64,000 nt of DNA from an uncultured Oscillospiraceae bacterium (GTDB lineage Bacteria > Bacillota > Clostridia > Oscillospirales > Oscillospiraceae): the NCBI GenBank assembly GCA_950075865.1, contig CATMVA010000006.1, positions 1-64,000 of the forward strand. Reading direction: 5' to 3'. Below, in pieces: positions 39,980 through 52,912 of this stretch (positions are counted from its first letter, which is position 1; every line of letters starts with the position of its first letter). Position numbers and translations under genes: made by a program. Under the pieces are notes generated by a model. The model was not told the origin of the DNA. It did not search any database and was given only the letters and a program-made list of their open reading frames with translations.

Positions 39980-41686
39980 TTATAGCTCCCACATCCCCTG
40001 GTCGGTGTGAAGCAGCTCATGGGCCTTGTGGGACAGGGGCGCGCCCAGATAGCTCTTGTAGAGCTCCAGCACCGCCGGATTCTCGTGGGAGAACCGCAGC
40101 TTATAGGATCGGTCCAGGGCATAGAGCCGCTCTCCCCGCTCGCCGGCCAGCTCCTGGTCCTCCCGGATAGGCTGACCGCCGCCGCCGGCGCAGCCGCCGG
40201 GACAGGCCATGACCTCCACGAAGTCATAGTCCACCGCGCCCGCCGCCAGGGCCTCCATCAGGCTCCGTGCGTTTCCAAGGCCGCTGACCACCGCCACCCG
40301 GAGTTTAATGTCTCCGATGGGGAAGACGGCCTCCTTCCAGCCCTTCAATCCCCGGACCTCCGAGAAGGCCTCCACCTCCGGGTTCTGCCCGGTGACCAGG
40401 TAGTAGGCGCTGCGCAGGGCGGCCTCCATCACGCCGCCGGTGGCGCCGAAAATGACCCCCGCGCCGGTGGCCATCCCCAGAGGCTGGTCAAACTCCTCCT
40501 CCCCCAGGGCAGACACGTCCACGTGCCGCAGCAGCCGTCCCAGCTCCCGGGTGGTGAGGGCCACGTCCACATCCCGCCGGGCGGCGTCGTTCACCGCCTC
40601 CACGCCGCACTCGTACTTTTTGGCCGTGCAGGGCATGATGGACACGCAGAAGATCTTCTCCGGGTCCACCCCCAGCAGCTTGGCGTAGTAGCTCTTGGCC
40701 ACCGCGCCGAACATCTGCTGGGGACTCTTGGCGGTGGAGAGGGAGGCCACCATATCGGGATACTCCAGCTTGAGGAACCGGACCCAGCCAGGACAGCAGG
40801 AGGTGAACATGGGCCCCTTCTTCCCCTCCTTGATGCGCTCCACCAACTCACTGCCTTCCTCCATGATGGTGAGGTCGGCCGAAAAGTCCGTATCAAACAC
40901 ATAGTCCACGCCCAAAGACCGGATGGCGGCCACCATCCGCTTCTCGGTGGCCTGCTCGGGGGCGAGCCCCACCGCGTCCCCCCATGCGGAACGCACCGCA
41001 GGGGCCACCTGGACCACCACGATCCTGTCCGGGTCGGCGATGGCCTCCCGCACCCGCTGGGTGTCGTCCCGGGCGGTGAGAGCCCCCACCGGGCAATGGG
41101 TGATACACTGGCCGCACAGGGCGCAGTTGATGTCCCGGATGCTCTTTCCCCCGGTGACCTCCACCCGGGCGTGCTTGCCGGTGCCCGTCAGGGACCACAC
41201 CCCCATGGACTGCACCTTCTCGCACACATTGACGCACCGCAGGCACTGGATACACCGGGAGCCGTCCCGGATCAGGGGGAAGGTCCTGTCCCAGCGGCTG
41301 GAGAAGGGCTTCTTCTCAAAGGGCTCTTCCTGCAGGTTCAGGTCCAGAGCCACCTTCTGGAGCTTGCAGCTCCCGTTCCGCATACAGGTGGTGCAGGATA
41401 CGTTGTGCTGGCTGAGGATAAGCTGCACGTTGGTCCTTCTCGCGTCCAGTACCCGTGGTGTGGCGGTGTGGACCACCATACCCTCCTCACACACGGTGGC
41501 ACAGGCGGCGCTGAGCCGCTCCTGCCCCTCGATCTCCACCACGCAGACCCGGCAGGCGCCCACCTCATTGAGCTCCTTCAGGTAACAGAGGGTGGGGATG
41601 TCGATGCCCGCCTGTCTGGCGGCCTCCAGAATGGTGGTGCCGTGTTCTACCGTCACCATCCGTCCGTCGATGGTCAGTTTTACCAT
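39980..41686 (-). CDS. [FeFe]-hydrogenase catalytic subunit (HndD/HydA type)
   Basis: 568 aa. N-terminal 2Fe-2S domain (CYLKELNEVGACRVCVVE), His/Cys cluster region HNVSCTTCMRNGSC, two 4Fe-4S motifs (CIQCLRCVNVC, CALCGQCITHCPVG), then the H-cluster domain: L1 FTSCCPGW, L2 MPCTAKKYEC, L3 MACPGGCAGGGGQP, and a small-subunit-like C-terminus. All H-cluster cysteines are present. It overlaps its flavoprotein partner by seven bases. H2 production or uptake with NAD(P)H is expected. Confidence 0.95.
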   Translation of the reverse strand: MVKLTIDGRMVTVEHGTTILEAARQAGIDIPTLCYLKELNEVGACRVCVVEIEGQERLSAACATVCEEGMVVHTATPRVLDARRTNVQLILSQHNVSCTTCMRNGSCKLQKVALDLNLQEEPFEKKPFSSRWDRTFPLIRDGSRCIQCLRCVNVCEKVQSMGVWSLTGTGKHARVEVTGGKSIRDINCALCGQCITHCPVGALTARDDTQRVREAIADPDRIVVVQVAPAVRSAWGDAVGLAPEQATEKRMVAAIRSLGVDYVFDTDFSADLTIMEEGSELVERIKEGKKGPMFTSCCPGWVRFLKLEYPDMVASLSTAKSPQQMFGAVAKSYYAKLLGVDPEKIFCVSIMPCTAKKYECGVEAVNDAARRDVDVALTTRELGRLLRHVDVSALGEEEFDQPLGMATGAGVIFGATGGVMEAALRSAYYLVTGQNPEVEAFSEVRGLKGWKEAVFPIGDIKLRVAVVSGLGNARSLMEALAAGAVDYDFVEVMACPGGCAGGGGQPIREDQELAGERGERLYALDRSYKLRFSHENPAVLELYKSYLGAPLSHKAHELLHTDQGMWEL

Positions 41687-43506
41687 TTTCTGTCCCTCCC
41701 TCCCCGGAACGCGCCCATTCCGTGGTGATCACAGCGCAGGCACCGGGAGCACTCCTGATAGGCCTCCTGCTCGGTCATACAGACCTCCATCAGCTCGAAG
41801 TCGTCCTTTCTCTCTCCCGCGGAGCGCTCGGACATATTGATCCGTCCACAGGGTCCCACCGAGGTCCGGGGAGCGTCCGGAATGGCCACCGGCCGCTCCA
41901 GCACATGGTGGAAGCCCAAATAAGCATCGATGTTGGCGGCGGCGGTTTTGCCCGCCTCCACCGCCCGGATCACGGTGGAGGGTCCGCTGACGGCGTCGCC
42001 GCCGGCAAAGACGGCCTCGGTCCCAAAGACCGCGCAGCCCGCGTCGCTCTTCAAATTCCGGCGGCTGAGGGGCACTCCCTTCTCGGCGAAGGCAGCGCTG
42101 TCCACCACCTGGCCGATGGCGGCCACGATGATATCGCACTCCAGCCGGACCTCCGACCGGTCGGCCTTCACTGGCTTGGGCCGGCCCCGGTCATACTCCC
42201 CGGGGATCTGGGGCTGCACGATAAGGGCGGCCACATTCCCCTTTTCGTCCTTCTCCACCCGGACGGGGGCCATCATGGTCACCATCTCGCAGCTTTCGGC
42301 AATGGCGCCCTCCACCTCCTCGGCCAGAGCGGTCATATCCTTCTGGCGGCGGCGGTAGACGCATTTGACCTCCTTGGCGCCCAGCCGCATGGCGGTCCGG
42401 GTGCAGTCCATGGCCACGTTGCCGCCCCCCACCACGATCACCCGCTTGCCGGTGAAGTCCAGCTTATCCTCGTCTCCCATGGCCCGCAGCAGCTCCACCG
42501 CCGAGAGCACGTTGCCCGCATCCTCCCCGGGGACCCCCAGACTGTTGGCCGCGTGGGCTCCGATGGCCAGATAGACCGCGTCAAACTGGCTCCGGATCGT
42601 CTCGTACATATCCCCCGTGATGGGGGTGTCAGTCTTGGCCACCACCCCGGTGCTCAGAATGGTGTCGATATCCTTGGCCAGATAGGAGTCGGGCAAACGG
42701 TAGCGGGGGATGCCATAGCGCATCATACCGCCCAGCTGCCTGCGCTGCTCAAACACAGTGACCTGATGGCCCATGAGCTGGAGGAAATAAGCCGCCGTCA
42801 GGCCGGAGGGCCCGCCTCCCACCACCGCCACCTTCTTACCCGTGGCGGGCAGAGGCTCGGGCGGGGGCACTACCCCGGCGTGGTCAATGGCCATCCGCTT
42901 GATGCCCCGGATGTTCACCGCGTCGTCCACCATGTTCCGCCGGCAGGCGTTCTCGCAGGGATGCTCGCACACCAGCGCGCAGGCGGCGGGGAATGGGTTG
43001 TCGTACCGGATGACCCGGACGGCGTCGGCATACCGCTTCTCCTTCACCAGCGCGATGTACTCAGGAATGTCCACATGGGCGGGACACCCCAGCTTGCAGG
43101 GCACCGGCACAAAGGTGGCGGTGCAGTGGTTGGACTGGATGTGGGCCAAAAAGTCCTCGTGGAAGGACTCCAGACTCTGGAGCATGGTCCCGGCGGCCTC
43201 GAAGCCGATGGCGCAGTCCGCGCTGTCCTTGATGGTCCGGGCCAGCCGCTCCAGCGTGTCCAGATCCTCCAGCTTCCCCTCCCCCTCCAGGATCCGGTTC
43301 AGGATCAGGGACATCTGGTTCAGCCCTACCCGGCAGGGCACGCACTTTCCACAGCTCTGTGACACACACAGGCTCAGGAAGGCCGCGCTCTGCTCCACCG
43401 GGCAGTTGCCCGCCGGAGCCACCGCTCCCCGACGGGCCAGGTCGGCATACATACTGCTGACCTTCTGTTCCGCGCCGCTGGGACGAATGATCTCGATTCT
43501 ATTCAT
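41680..43506 (-). CDS. NuoF C-terminal / GltD-type flavin oxidoreductase fusion (hydrogenase partner)
   Basis: 608 aa from ATG 43506 (GGGGAG upstream, inside the longer frame). The N-terminal ~130 residues contain the NuoF iron-sulfur end (SQSCGKCVPCRVGLNQM) but lack the FMN/NADH part of NuoF. Then a GltD-like region: CPAHVDIPEYI, CEHPCENACRRN Fe-S motifs, FAD-binding VAVVGGGPSGLTAAYFLQ, NAD(P)-binding VIVVGGGNVAMDCTRTA, and a final CSRCLRCD. It resembles the NfnB/sulfide-dehydrogenase fold and should couple NAD(P)H to the hydrogenase. Confidence 0.85.
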   Translation of the reverse strand: MNRIEIIRPSGAEQKVSSMYADLARRGAVAPAGNCPVEQSAAFLSLCVSQSCGKCVPCRVGLNQMSLILNRILEGEGKLEDLDTLERLARTIKDSADCAIGFEAAGTMLQSLESFHEDFLAHIQSNHCTATFVPVPCKLGCPAHVDIPEYIALVKEKRYADAVRVIRYDNPFPAACALVCEHPCENACRRNMVDDAVNIRGIKRMAIDHAGVVPPPEPLPATGKKVAVVGGGPSGLTAAYFLQLMGHQVTVFEQRRQLGGMMRYGIPRYRLPDSYLAKDIDTILSTGVVAKTDTPITGDMYETIRSQFDAVYLAIGAHAANSLGVPGEDAGNVLSAVELLRAMGDEDKLDFTGKRVIVVGGGNVAMDCTRTAMRLGAKEVKCVYRRRQKDMTALAEEVEGAIAESCEMVTMMAPVRVEKDEKGNVAALIVQPQIPGEYDRGRPKPVKADRSEVRLECDIIVAAIGQVVDSAAFAEKGVPLSRRNLKSDAGCAVFGTEAVFAGGDAVSGPSTVIRAVEAGKTAAANIDAYLGFHHVLERPVAIPDAPRTSVGPCGRINMSERSAGERKDDFELMEVCMTEQEAYQECSRCLRCDHHGMGAFRGGRDRKW

Positions 43507-43548
43507 ACAAGCTTCACTCCCCATCTTTTAATTTTGACCTCTATGAAA

Positions 43549-43577
43549 AGCATACCATGGCCGCAAGGCAAATACAA
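43549..43577 (-). promoter_or_regulatory. Promoter of the hydrogenase operon
   Basis: Minus strand TTGTAT (43577-43572), 17 bp, TATGCT (43554-43549) preceded by TGG. The rest of 43578-43763 shows no gene I can support. Confidence 0.6.
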
Positions 43578-43763
43578 GATAAAATTGCGGAAACATCTGT
43601 GATTATTTATTAACAGTTCCATTTCGCGTTAAAATGTTGTCAGTTCTGCATCTTTTCCCCTCTTTTCTCACAGGGGGACCAGCTCGGCCAGAAGCGCCGC
43701 CAGACAGCACGCCCCCGTCCCGGAGTGGCTTTACAGTCTCGGTCACCGTTTCTTCGTCTCCTT

Positions 43764-44535
43764 CTATTCCACCACCGGCACGCACTCCAGCCATGGGGCA
43801 CCCAAGGCGCCGGGGTGGAGGATGATCCGGACCTCATCCCCCGGCTCCAGTCTGTCATAGTCCGTTTTGTTTACCGGGAATTTTCTCGCCTCGGTCAGGT
43901 CATTTTCCCCCACCACGGCAAAATATGCGGTGTAGTCACGCGTCACCCTTCCGTAGATGGTCCGGCTTTCCCTTTCCACCCGGATCACCGGGACGGTGGT
44001 CTGCCGGGCTTCTCTTACATCGGTCAGAACATTGACTCCCAGCAGCACACTATGGCAAATGCCAAAGCAAAAGATCCCGAGGATCACCGCAAGGGATACC
44101 GATGCCCTGCCCATGTCACGGTATTTTTTCTCCCTGCGAAAATGTTTGACCGCCGCCCAAATGCCCAGACCGGCGCTGATCGCTTTCAAATGCCATGTGT
44201 TCCGGAAAACCACCCGTTCCGTCACAGAAAGCCGCAAAAAGATGCTCCAAAACGGGAGCATAGTCCAAAAATACCTCAAAAAAGAGTAAAAAGGACCAGC
44301 CCGATCGCTTGCCCACCCAGCACATACCAGCCCCTGTGAGAAGGGCGGCCGTCATGACAGCCATGGCCCATCGGCCCGGCCATCCCAAAACGAGGGGCCC
44401 CAGAGCCAGAAAGCACGCCAGCCCAATTCCCAGCAGAACGGAGAGTACAAAGCCCACATTCCCCACTCTGGATGCCCCGGTATCTCTCATATTCCTCACA
44501 TACTGGCCCCACTTGTAGTCGTACCGCTTTCTCAT
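43764..44535 (-). pseudogene. Membrane protein of unknown function, apparently frameshifted
   Basis: Two frames overlap by 164 bases. The first (ATG 44535, sharing ATGA with trmO) gives RKRYDYKWGQYVRNM, two TM helices and ends at 44116 with an unstructured tail. The second ends at 43764 and holds two more hydrophobic segments (SLAVILGIFCFGICH) and an extracellular beta domain (TIYGRVTRDYTAYFAVVG). Removing one T from the T6 run (plus-strand A 44278-44283) joins them into one ~250-residue protein. The second frame has no RBS. Either a disrupted gene or a homopolymer error. Confidence 0.6.
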
Positions 44536-45215
44536 GCCCCGTCCTCCACGTCCACCACGGTCAGCACTTCCCCCGCCACGGTGAACCTGACCTCCAGCCC
44601 GGCGAAGGCCATACCGTAGACCCGCCCCGGGTCGTCCTGATAGTGGGGCCGGGGATCGCAGGCGAGCACCCCCCGCAGGGCCTCCCGCTTTTCCCCGGGC
44701 ACCCTCTCCTCCAGCTCGGGCGGGATCGCCACCCGCAGCCCCTCCCCCGGCGCCGGGGCAAAGCCCTCGGTAGCCTCGGGACGGCAGTCAGCGTAGGGCA
44801 CATAGGGCTTGATGTCATAAATGGGGGTGCCATCCACCAGGTCGGCCCCTGAGACATGGAGCACCGGTCCTTCCGGGCCGTCCCACTCCACCGACTCCAG
44901 CTTCACGCAGGAAAGCCCCAGCCCATTGGGCCGGAAGGGGGACCGGGTGGCAAAGACCCCCATCCGCTGATTCCCCCCCAGCCGGGGCGGCCGGACGGTG
45001 GCCGACCAGTTCTCCTTTTGCGCCTTGTGGAACCCCCAGATGAGCCACAGATGGGAGAACCCTTCGATGCCCCGGAGGGCGTCGGGCGTCCGGAACGGGG
45101 GCTCCAACAGGAGCTCCCCCTTCAGCGCCTCTACCAGCCCACTCTGCCGGGGCACGCCGAACTTTTCCGGGAACTCACTTCTCATATGGGCCACCGGCTG
45201 GATCCCCCGCTCCAT
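44532..45215 (-). CDS. trmO: tRNA (N6-threonylcarbamoyladenosine37-N6)-methyltransferase, TrmO/TsaA
   Basis: 227 aa. Conserved beta-barrel features: PVAHMRSEFPEKFGVPRQ, GIEGFSHLWLIWGFHKA, MGVFATRSPFRPNGLGLS, and DGTPIYDIKPYVPYAD. These are the standard TrmO motifs. It uses SAM to methylate t6A37 in tRNA-Thr. Confidence 0.93.
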   Translation of the reverse strand: MERGIQPVAHMRSEFPEKFGVPRQSGLVEALKGELLLEPPFRTPDALRGIEGFSHLWLIWGFHKAQKENWSATVRPPRLGGNQRMGVFATRSPFRPNGLGLSCVKLESVEWDGPEGPVLHVSGADLVDGTPIYDIKPYVPYADCRPEATEGFAPAPGEGLRVAIPPELEERVPGEKREALRGVLACDPRPHYQDDPGRVYGMAFAGLEVRFTVAGEVLTVVDVEDGA

Positions 45216-45286
45216 CTCCTCACCCCGCTGTTTGGTTTGTCCCTAAAATCATACCACATTTCCCGGGAAAAGAAAAGAAAAAAACA

Positions 45287-45315
45287 GCCCTTTGGGACAG
45301 CGTCCCAAAGGGCTT
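45287..45315 (-). terminator. Terminator of the transketolase genes
   Basis: AGCCCTTTGGGAC (45287-45299), AGC loop, GTCCCAAAGGGCT; leftward TTTTTTTC. Confidence 0.88.
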
Positions 45316-45336
45316 GATTTTACTCTCTCAAACGAG

Positions 45337-46287
45337 TCAGCCGTTCTTCCGGCGGACGGCCTCCCGGACCTTTTCGGCGATGCCCTCGGCGGTGAGCCCG
45401 TAGTGGGTCAGCACCTCCTCGGCCTTGCCCGAGCGTCCGAAGGTGTCCTCCACCCCGTGACGGACCACCGGCACCGGGCAGTTCTCGCTGACGCAGGCGC
45501 ACACCGCCTCCCCCAGCCCGCCGATAACATTGTGTTCCTCGGTGGTGACGATGCACCCGGTCTCCCGGGCGGCCTTGATGACCAGCTCGGTGTCCAGGGG
45601 CTTGACGGTATGCATGTCGATGACCCGCACGTCGATCCCCTCGCCCGCCAGCATCTCGGCGGCCTGCATGGCCCGCCCCACCATCAGCCCCACGGCGATG
45701 ACGGTCACTTCCTTGCCCTCCCGGAGGGTGACGCCCTTCCCCAGCTCGAACTTGTAGCCGGGCACGGTGTCGGTAAAGACCTCGGTGGCCAGCCGACACA
45801 TCCGCAGGTAGGCCGGCCCCTCATAGTCCAGCAGAGCCTTGACGGCGGCGGCCATCTCATTTCCGTCGCAGGGGCAGCATACCACCATCCCCGGGATGCT
45901 CCGCATGGTGGCGAAGTCCTCGCAGCACTGGTGGGTGGCTCCGTCCTCTCCCACACTCAGTCCTCCGTGGGAGCCCACGATCTTCACATTCAGATGGGGG
46001 TAAGCCACGCTGTTCCGGACCTGCTCAAAGGCCCGGCCGGCGGCGAACATGGCAAAGGTGTTCACAAAGGGCTTCTTGCCGCAGGTGGCCAGACCGGCAG
46101 CCACGCCCACCATGTTGCACTCGGCGATGCCCATGTCAAAGAACCGGTCGGGATAGGCCTTCATAAATCCGTTTGTCATGGTGGCGGAGGCCAGGTCGGC
46201 GTCCAGCACCACCAGCTCGGGATACTCCTCGGCCAGCGCCACGATGGCCTTGCCGTAAGCGGCTCTCGTTGCGATCTTCTCTCCCAT
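45337..46287 (-). CDS. Transketolase, C-terminal subunit
   Basis: 316 aa. Pyrimidine-binding domain of a split transketolase: DADLASATMTNGF, FFDMGIAECNMVGVAAGLA (catalytic Glu in IAE), GSHGGLSVGEDGATHQ, then the C-terminal transketolase domain (VIDMHTVKPLD, VTTEEHNVIGGLG). One base after the N-terminal subunit. Pentose phosphate interconversion. Confidence 0.94.
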   Translation of the reverse strand: MGEKIATRAAYGKAIVALAEEYPELVVLDADLASATMTNGFMKAYPDRFFDMGIAECNMVGVAAGLATCGKKPFVNTFAMFAAGRAFEQVRNSVAYPHLNVKIVGSHGGLSVGEDGATHQCCEDFATMRSIPGMVVCCPCDGNEMAAAVKALLDYEGPAYLRMCRLATEVFTDTVPGYKFELGKGVTLREGKEVTVIAVGLMVGRAMQAAEMLAGEGIDVRVIDMHTVKPLDTELVIKAARETGCIVTTEEHNVIGGLGEAVCACVSENCPVPVVRHGVEDTFGRSGKAEEVLTHYGLTAEGIAEKVREAVRRKNG

Positions 46288-46288
46288 G

Positions 46289-47140
46289 TTACTTCCCCTC
46301 CTTTTCCAGCGCCTCGATGACGGCGGTCAGCTCGGCGTGGGCCTGAGCGTACTGCTCGTCGTTGGGGGCCTTGCCGTGCCAGCCGGCGTTGTTCTCCATG
46401 AAGGAGACCCCCTTGCCCTTCACCGTCTTGGCCAGGATGACGGTGGGCTTCCCCTTCACGGCCTTGGCCTGCTCCAGCGCCCCGGCGATGGCGGCCAGGT
46501 CGTGGCCGTCCGCCTTGATGACATTCCAGTTAAAGGCCTCGAACTTCTTGTCCAGGGGCTCGGAGGGCATCACGTCGGCGGTGGCCCCGTCGATCTGGAG
46601 CCCGTTCACATCCACAAAGGCGGTCAGATTGTCCAGCTTGTACTTGGCCGCCGCCATGGCGGCCTCCCAGACCTGTCCCTCGGCGATCTCGCCGTCACCC
46701 AGCACGGCGTAGACCCGGTAGTCCTTCTTGTCCAGCTTGCCGGCCAGGGCCATGCCCACGGCGGCCGAGATCCCCTGTCCCAAAGAACCGGTGGACATAT
46801 CCACCCCCGGCACATTCACCATATCCGGATGCCCCGAGAAATGCCCCTTGATGGACCGGAACAGCCCCAGCTCCTCAGCGGGGAAGAACCCCCGCAGGGC
46901 CAGCGCAGCGTACAGTGCCGGGGTGGTGTGCCCTTTGGAGAGCACCAGCCGGTCCCGGTTCGGGTCCTTGAGGTTCTTGGGATCCACCCGCATGGCGTGG
47001 AAGTAGAGCACGGTCAGAATGTCGGCCACCGACAGGGACCCTCCGATGTGTCCCGAGGCGGCGGTATACACCTCGTCCATGGCCATGGAGCGCAGCCGGG
47101 CCGCCGTCAGGGCCAGGTCATGCAGTTCTTTCTGTTCCAT
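46289..47140 (-). CDS. Transketolase, N-terminal (ThDP-binding) subunit
   Basis: 283 aa. GHIGGSLSVADILTVLY, VLSKGHTTPALYAAL, and the ThDP motif LGDGEIAEGQVWEAAM ... VDVNGLQ (GDG-x26-N type). Split transketolases of two genes are common in Firmicutes. Own promoter upstream. Confidence 0.94.
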   Translation of the reverse strand: MEQKELHDLALTAARLRSMAMDEVYTAASGHIGGSLSVADILTVLYFHAMRVDPKNLKDPNRDRLVLSKGHTTPALYAALALRGFFPAEELGLFRSIKGHFSGHPDMVNVPGVDMSTGSLGQGISAAVGMALAGKLDKKDYRVYAVLGDGEIAEGQVWEAAMAAAKYKLDNLTAFVDVNGLQIDGATADVMPSEPLDKKFEAFNWNVIKADGHDLAAIAGALEQAKAVKGKPTVILAKTVKGKGVSFMENNAGWHGKAPNDEQYAQAHAELTAVIEALEKEGK

Positions 47141-47187
47141 TTGTCACCGTTCCCTTCACAAAAATTTGAGCCGTTTTCCTACTGTGT

Positions 47188-47216
47188 ATTTTACCACACT
47201 TTTCCCCCAGGTACAA
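47188..47216 (-). promoter_or_regulatory. Promoter of the transketolase operon
   Basis: Minus strand TTGTAC (47216-47211), 17 bp, TAAAAT (47193-47188) preceded by TGG. Confidence 0.65.
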
Positions 47217-47242
47217 GGGGAACTCGTCCTCCCAGCGAAAAA

Positions 47243-47271
47243 ACGGACCGCCCGGTTTCCGGGCGGTCCGT
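47243..47271 (-). terminator. Terminator of the HAD gene
   Basis: ACGGACCGCCCGG / CCGGGCGGTCCGT around TTT; leftward T6. Confidence 0.88.
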
Positions 47272-47275
47272 CCTT

Positions 47276-48109
47276 TTATCCCTCAATAAGCCCCAGCAGG
47301 TGAAACATCTGATAGATCCCGTCCTCCTCCACCGGGGAACAGACCAGATCGCTGATCTTTTTCAGCGCCTCCTCCCCGTCCTCCATGCAGACCCCGACGC
47401 CCACGGTCTCCAGCATGGCCAAGTCATTCATGCTGTCCCCGAAACCCACCGTGTCAGCCACCGGAACATTCAAATACTCACAGATCCGTCTCACCCCGGC
47501 CCCTTTGTCGAAGGCCCGGTTGATCAGCTCCCCGTGGATGTGGTCACCCTTGGCAAAAATGCTCTGGAGACAGACGAAGAACTCCCCACCCAGTTCCCTC
47601 TCCAGTCCGGCCAGATCGGCGCCGCTCCGGCCGATGAACATGATCTTGTACACCGGCGCGCCATCGTACTCGTCAATGGAACAAAACTTCAGGTCGGACT
47701 TGACCGCCTCCCGCCACCACCGGGCCTCGCTGCCCTTGTCCCGGGACTCGGCCATAAGGGCGAAGTTCTCTTCCGTCCCATAGACCCCATTCAAACACTC
47801 AATGGCCCAGGCAAAGCCTGCCTTCTCCAAAGCCTGAACAGCCCGGTCCCGTGTCCCGTCGGGCATCGGCATGTCGTAAAGGGTCTTTCCGCCGCACCGC
47901 ACATATCCCCCCGCGCTGGCCACCACGCCATCAAAGCCATAGACCAGCAAAGGCTCCAGCATGGCATAGTTCCGCCCCGTGCAGAGGAACACCCGGTGCC
48001 CATTCTCCCGGGCCTTCCGGATGGCCCGCACTGCACTCTCGGGAGGCTCCTTCCTTCCGGGCGCGACCAGAGTGCCGTCAATATCCAAAAAAATCAGTTT
48101 TTTCTCCAT
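47276..48109 (-). CDS. Cof-type HAD-IIB phosphatase
   Basis: 277 aa from ATG 48109 (ATG 48124 also possible). Motif I LIFLDIDGTLVAPG, motif II FLCTGRN, the type IIB cap, and C-terminal motif IV VGFGDSMNDLAMLETVG. Probably dephosphorylates sugar phosphates; stands next to phospho-glucosidase and transketolase genes. Confidence 0.88.
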   Translation of the reverse strand: MEKKLIFLDIDGTLVAPGRKEPPESAVRAIRKARENGHRVFLCTGRNYAMLEPLLVYGFDGVVASAGGYVRCGGKTLYDMPMPDGTRDRAVQALEKAGFAWAIECLNGVYGTEENFALMAESRDKGSEARWWREAVKSDLKFCSIDEYDGAPVYKIMFIGRSGADLAGLERELGGEFFVCLQSIFAKGDHIHGELINRAFDKGAGVRRICEYLNVPVADTVGFGDSMNDLAMLETVGVGVCMEDGEEALKKISDLVCSPVEEDGIYQMFHLLGLIEG

Positions 48110-48137
48110 AGGCTCATTCTCCATCCGAGGGGTAAAT

Positions 48138-48161
48138 GGGGCCGCCCTGATGGGCGGCCCC
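48138..48161 (-). terminator. Hairpin after the GH1 gene
   Basis: GGGGCCGCCC (48138-48147), TGAT loop, GGGCGGCCCC; only a weak T tract leftward, so some read-through into the HAD gene is likely. Confidence 0.6.
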
Positions 48162-48171
48162 GCCTTGTTTC

Positions 48172-51850
<3,679 letters not shown>

Positions 51851-51998
51851 CATTTTTTCCTTTTTTGGTAATAAATATGGGGATTTTCACAAAATTCAAC
51901 TTTTTTCTCTCCCGCTGTGACAAATCCCCTTTCTCAGGTGTATTTATACTGCAAGTCACTAAAAAGCGTATTTTTCGCGCAAATCGGAGGTATTTTTT

Positions 51999-52853
51999 AT
52001 GAAAAAGTGCTCTATTTTTCTATCCACCCTTCTGTTCCTGACCCTTGCTGCCTGCGCCTCCCCCAGCCCCGCTCCGACCCTTTCGATCCCTACTGACGCA
52101 ACGGTTTCAGCCTCTCTGCCCCCAGAGGAAACACAGAACGCCACCCCCGCCCCCTCGGCTCCCGAACCCGCTTCTTCCCCTACGGCCGCAGGCTCTACAG
52201 CCTCTCCCCTCATGCTGGAAGCCTACCGCTCCGCCTTGGAGACCATCTATAACGACCACCTCTACCCCAACGGCGATCCCGTGGACGTACCCCCTGCGGC
52301 TCTAATGGAAAACAACCATTTCGCCATCTTCGACGTGGACGGCGACGGCCAGGATGAGCTGATCTACGAAAACGGCGATTCCACTACGGCCGGCATGATC
52401 ACCACGGTTTTTGGCTCCATGCCCGCCGCCGACGGCGTGAAGCTGTATACCGAGCTCTCCGGCTTCCCCGGCATGGCCTTCTATGACAACGGCGCCGTGA
52501 TTGTCTACGCCTCCCACAACCACGGTCTGGCCGGAAACGCCGAGTTCTGGCCCCATGCCATTTACACCTATGATCCGGGTCAGGCCGGCTATGTGATGGC
52601 GGGCTACGCCGACGCTTGGGACGGGGAGACCTTCCCCCAGGATTTTGACGGCAACCCCTTCCCCGCTGACCTGGACTTGGACGGGGACCAGGTAATCTAT
52701 TCCCTCACCTTCTCCGGCTCCGAGCTCTCTGAGACCTGGATGGACGGTGCCGGCTACCAACAGTGGCAGAATTCCTACCTGGATGGTGCCTCCAGGCTAG
52801 AGCTCCCCTGGCAGCACATGACCCTCGATAACATCCGTGCCGTGGCCCCCTGA
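51999..52853 (+). CDS. Lipoprotein with a calcium-binding-like loop
   Basis: 284 aa. Signal peptide with lipobox LTLAAC (Cys about 19), a Pro/Ser/Thr-rich linker to about residue 65, then a globular domain. FDVDGDGQDELIYENGD (about 107-123) and DLDLDGDQ fit EF-hand/FG-GAP-like Asp loops. It resembles secreted clostridial proteins that report on or bind substrates; function unknown. GGAGG eight bases upstream. Convergent with the two-component genes. Confidence 0.72.
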   Translation: MKKCSIFLSTLLFLTLAACASPSPAPTLSIPTDATVSASLPPEETQNATPAPSAPEPASSPTAAGSTASPLMLEAYRSALETIYNDHLYPNGDPVDVPPAALMENNHFAIFDVDGDGQDELIYENGDSTTAGMITTVFGSMPAADGVKLYTELSGFPGMAFYDNGAVIVYASHNHGLAGNAEFWPHAIYTYDPGQAGYVMAGYADAWDGETFPQDFDGNPFPADLDLDGDQVIYSLTFSGSELSETWMDGAGYQQWQNSYLDGASRLELPWQHMTLDNIRAVAP

Positions 52854-52863
52854 CCCTATCCAA

Positions 52864-52899
52864 AAACGTCCCCGGAACATTCCTGTTCCGGGGACGTTT
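52864..52899. terminator. Bidirectional terminator
   Basis: AAACGTCCCCGGAACA (52864-52879), TTCC loop, TGTTCCGGGGACGTTT; A-rich and T-rich flanks. Between convergent lipoprotein and response-regulator genes. Confidence 0.88.
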
Positions 52900-52912
52900 T
52901 GCTTGTTTGCGA

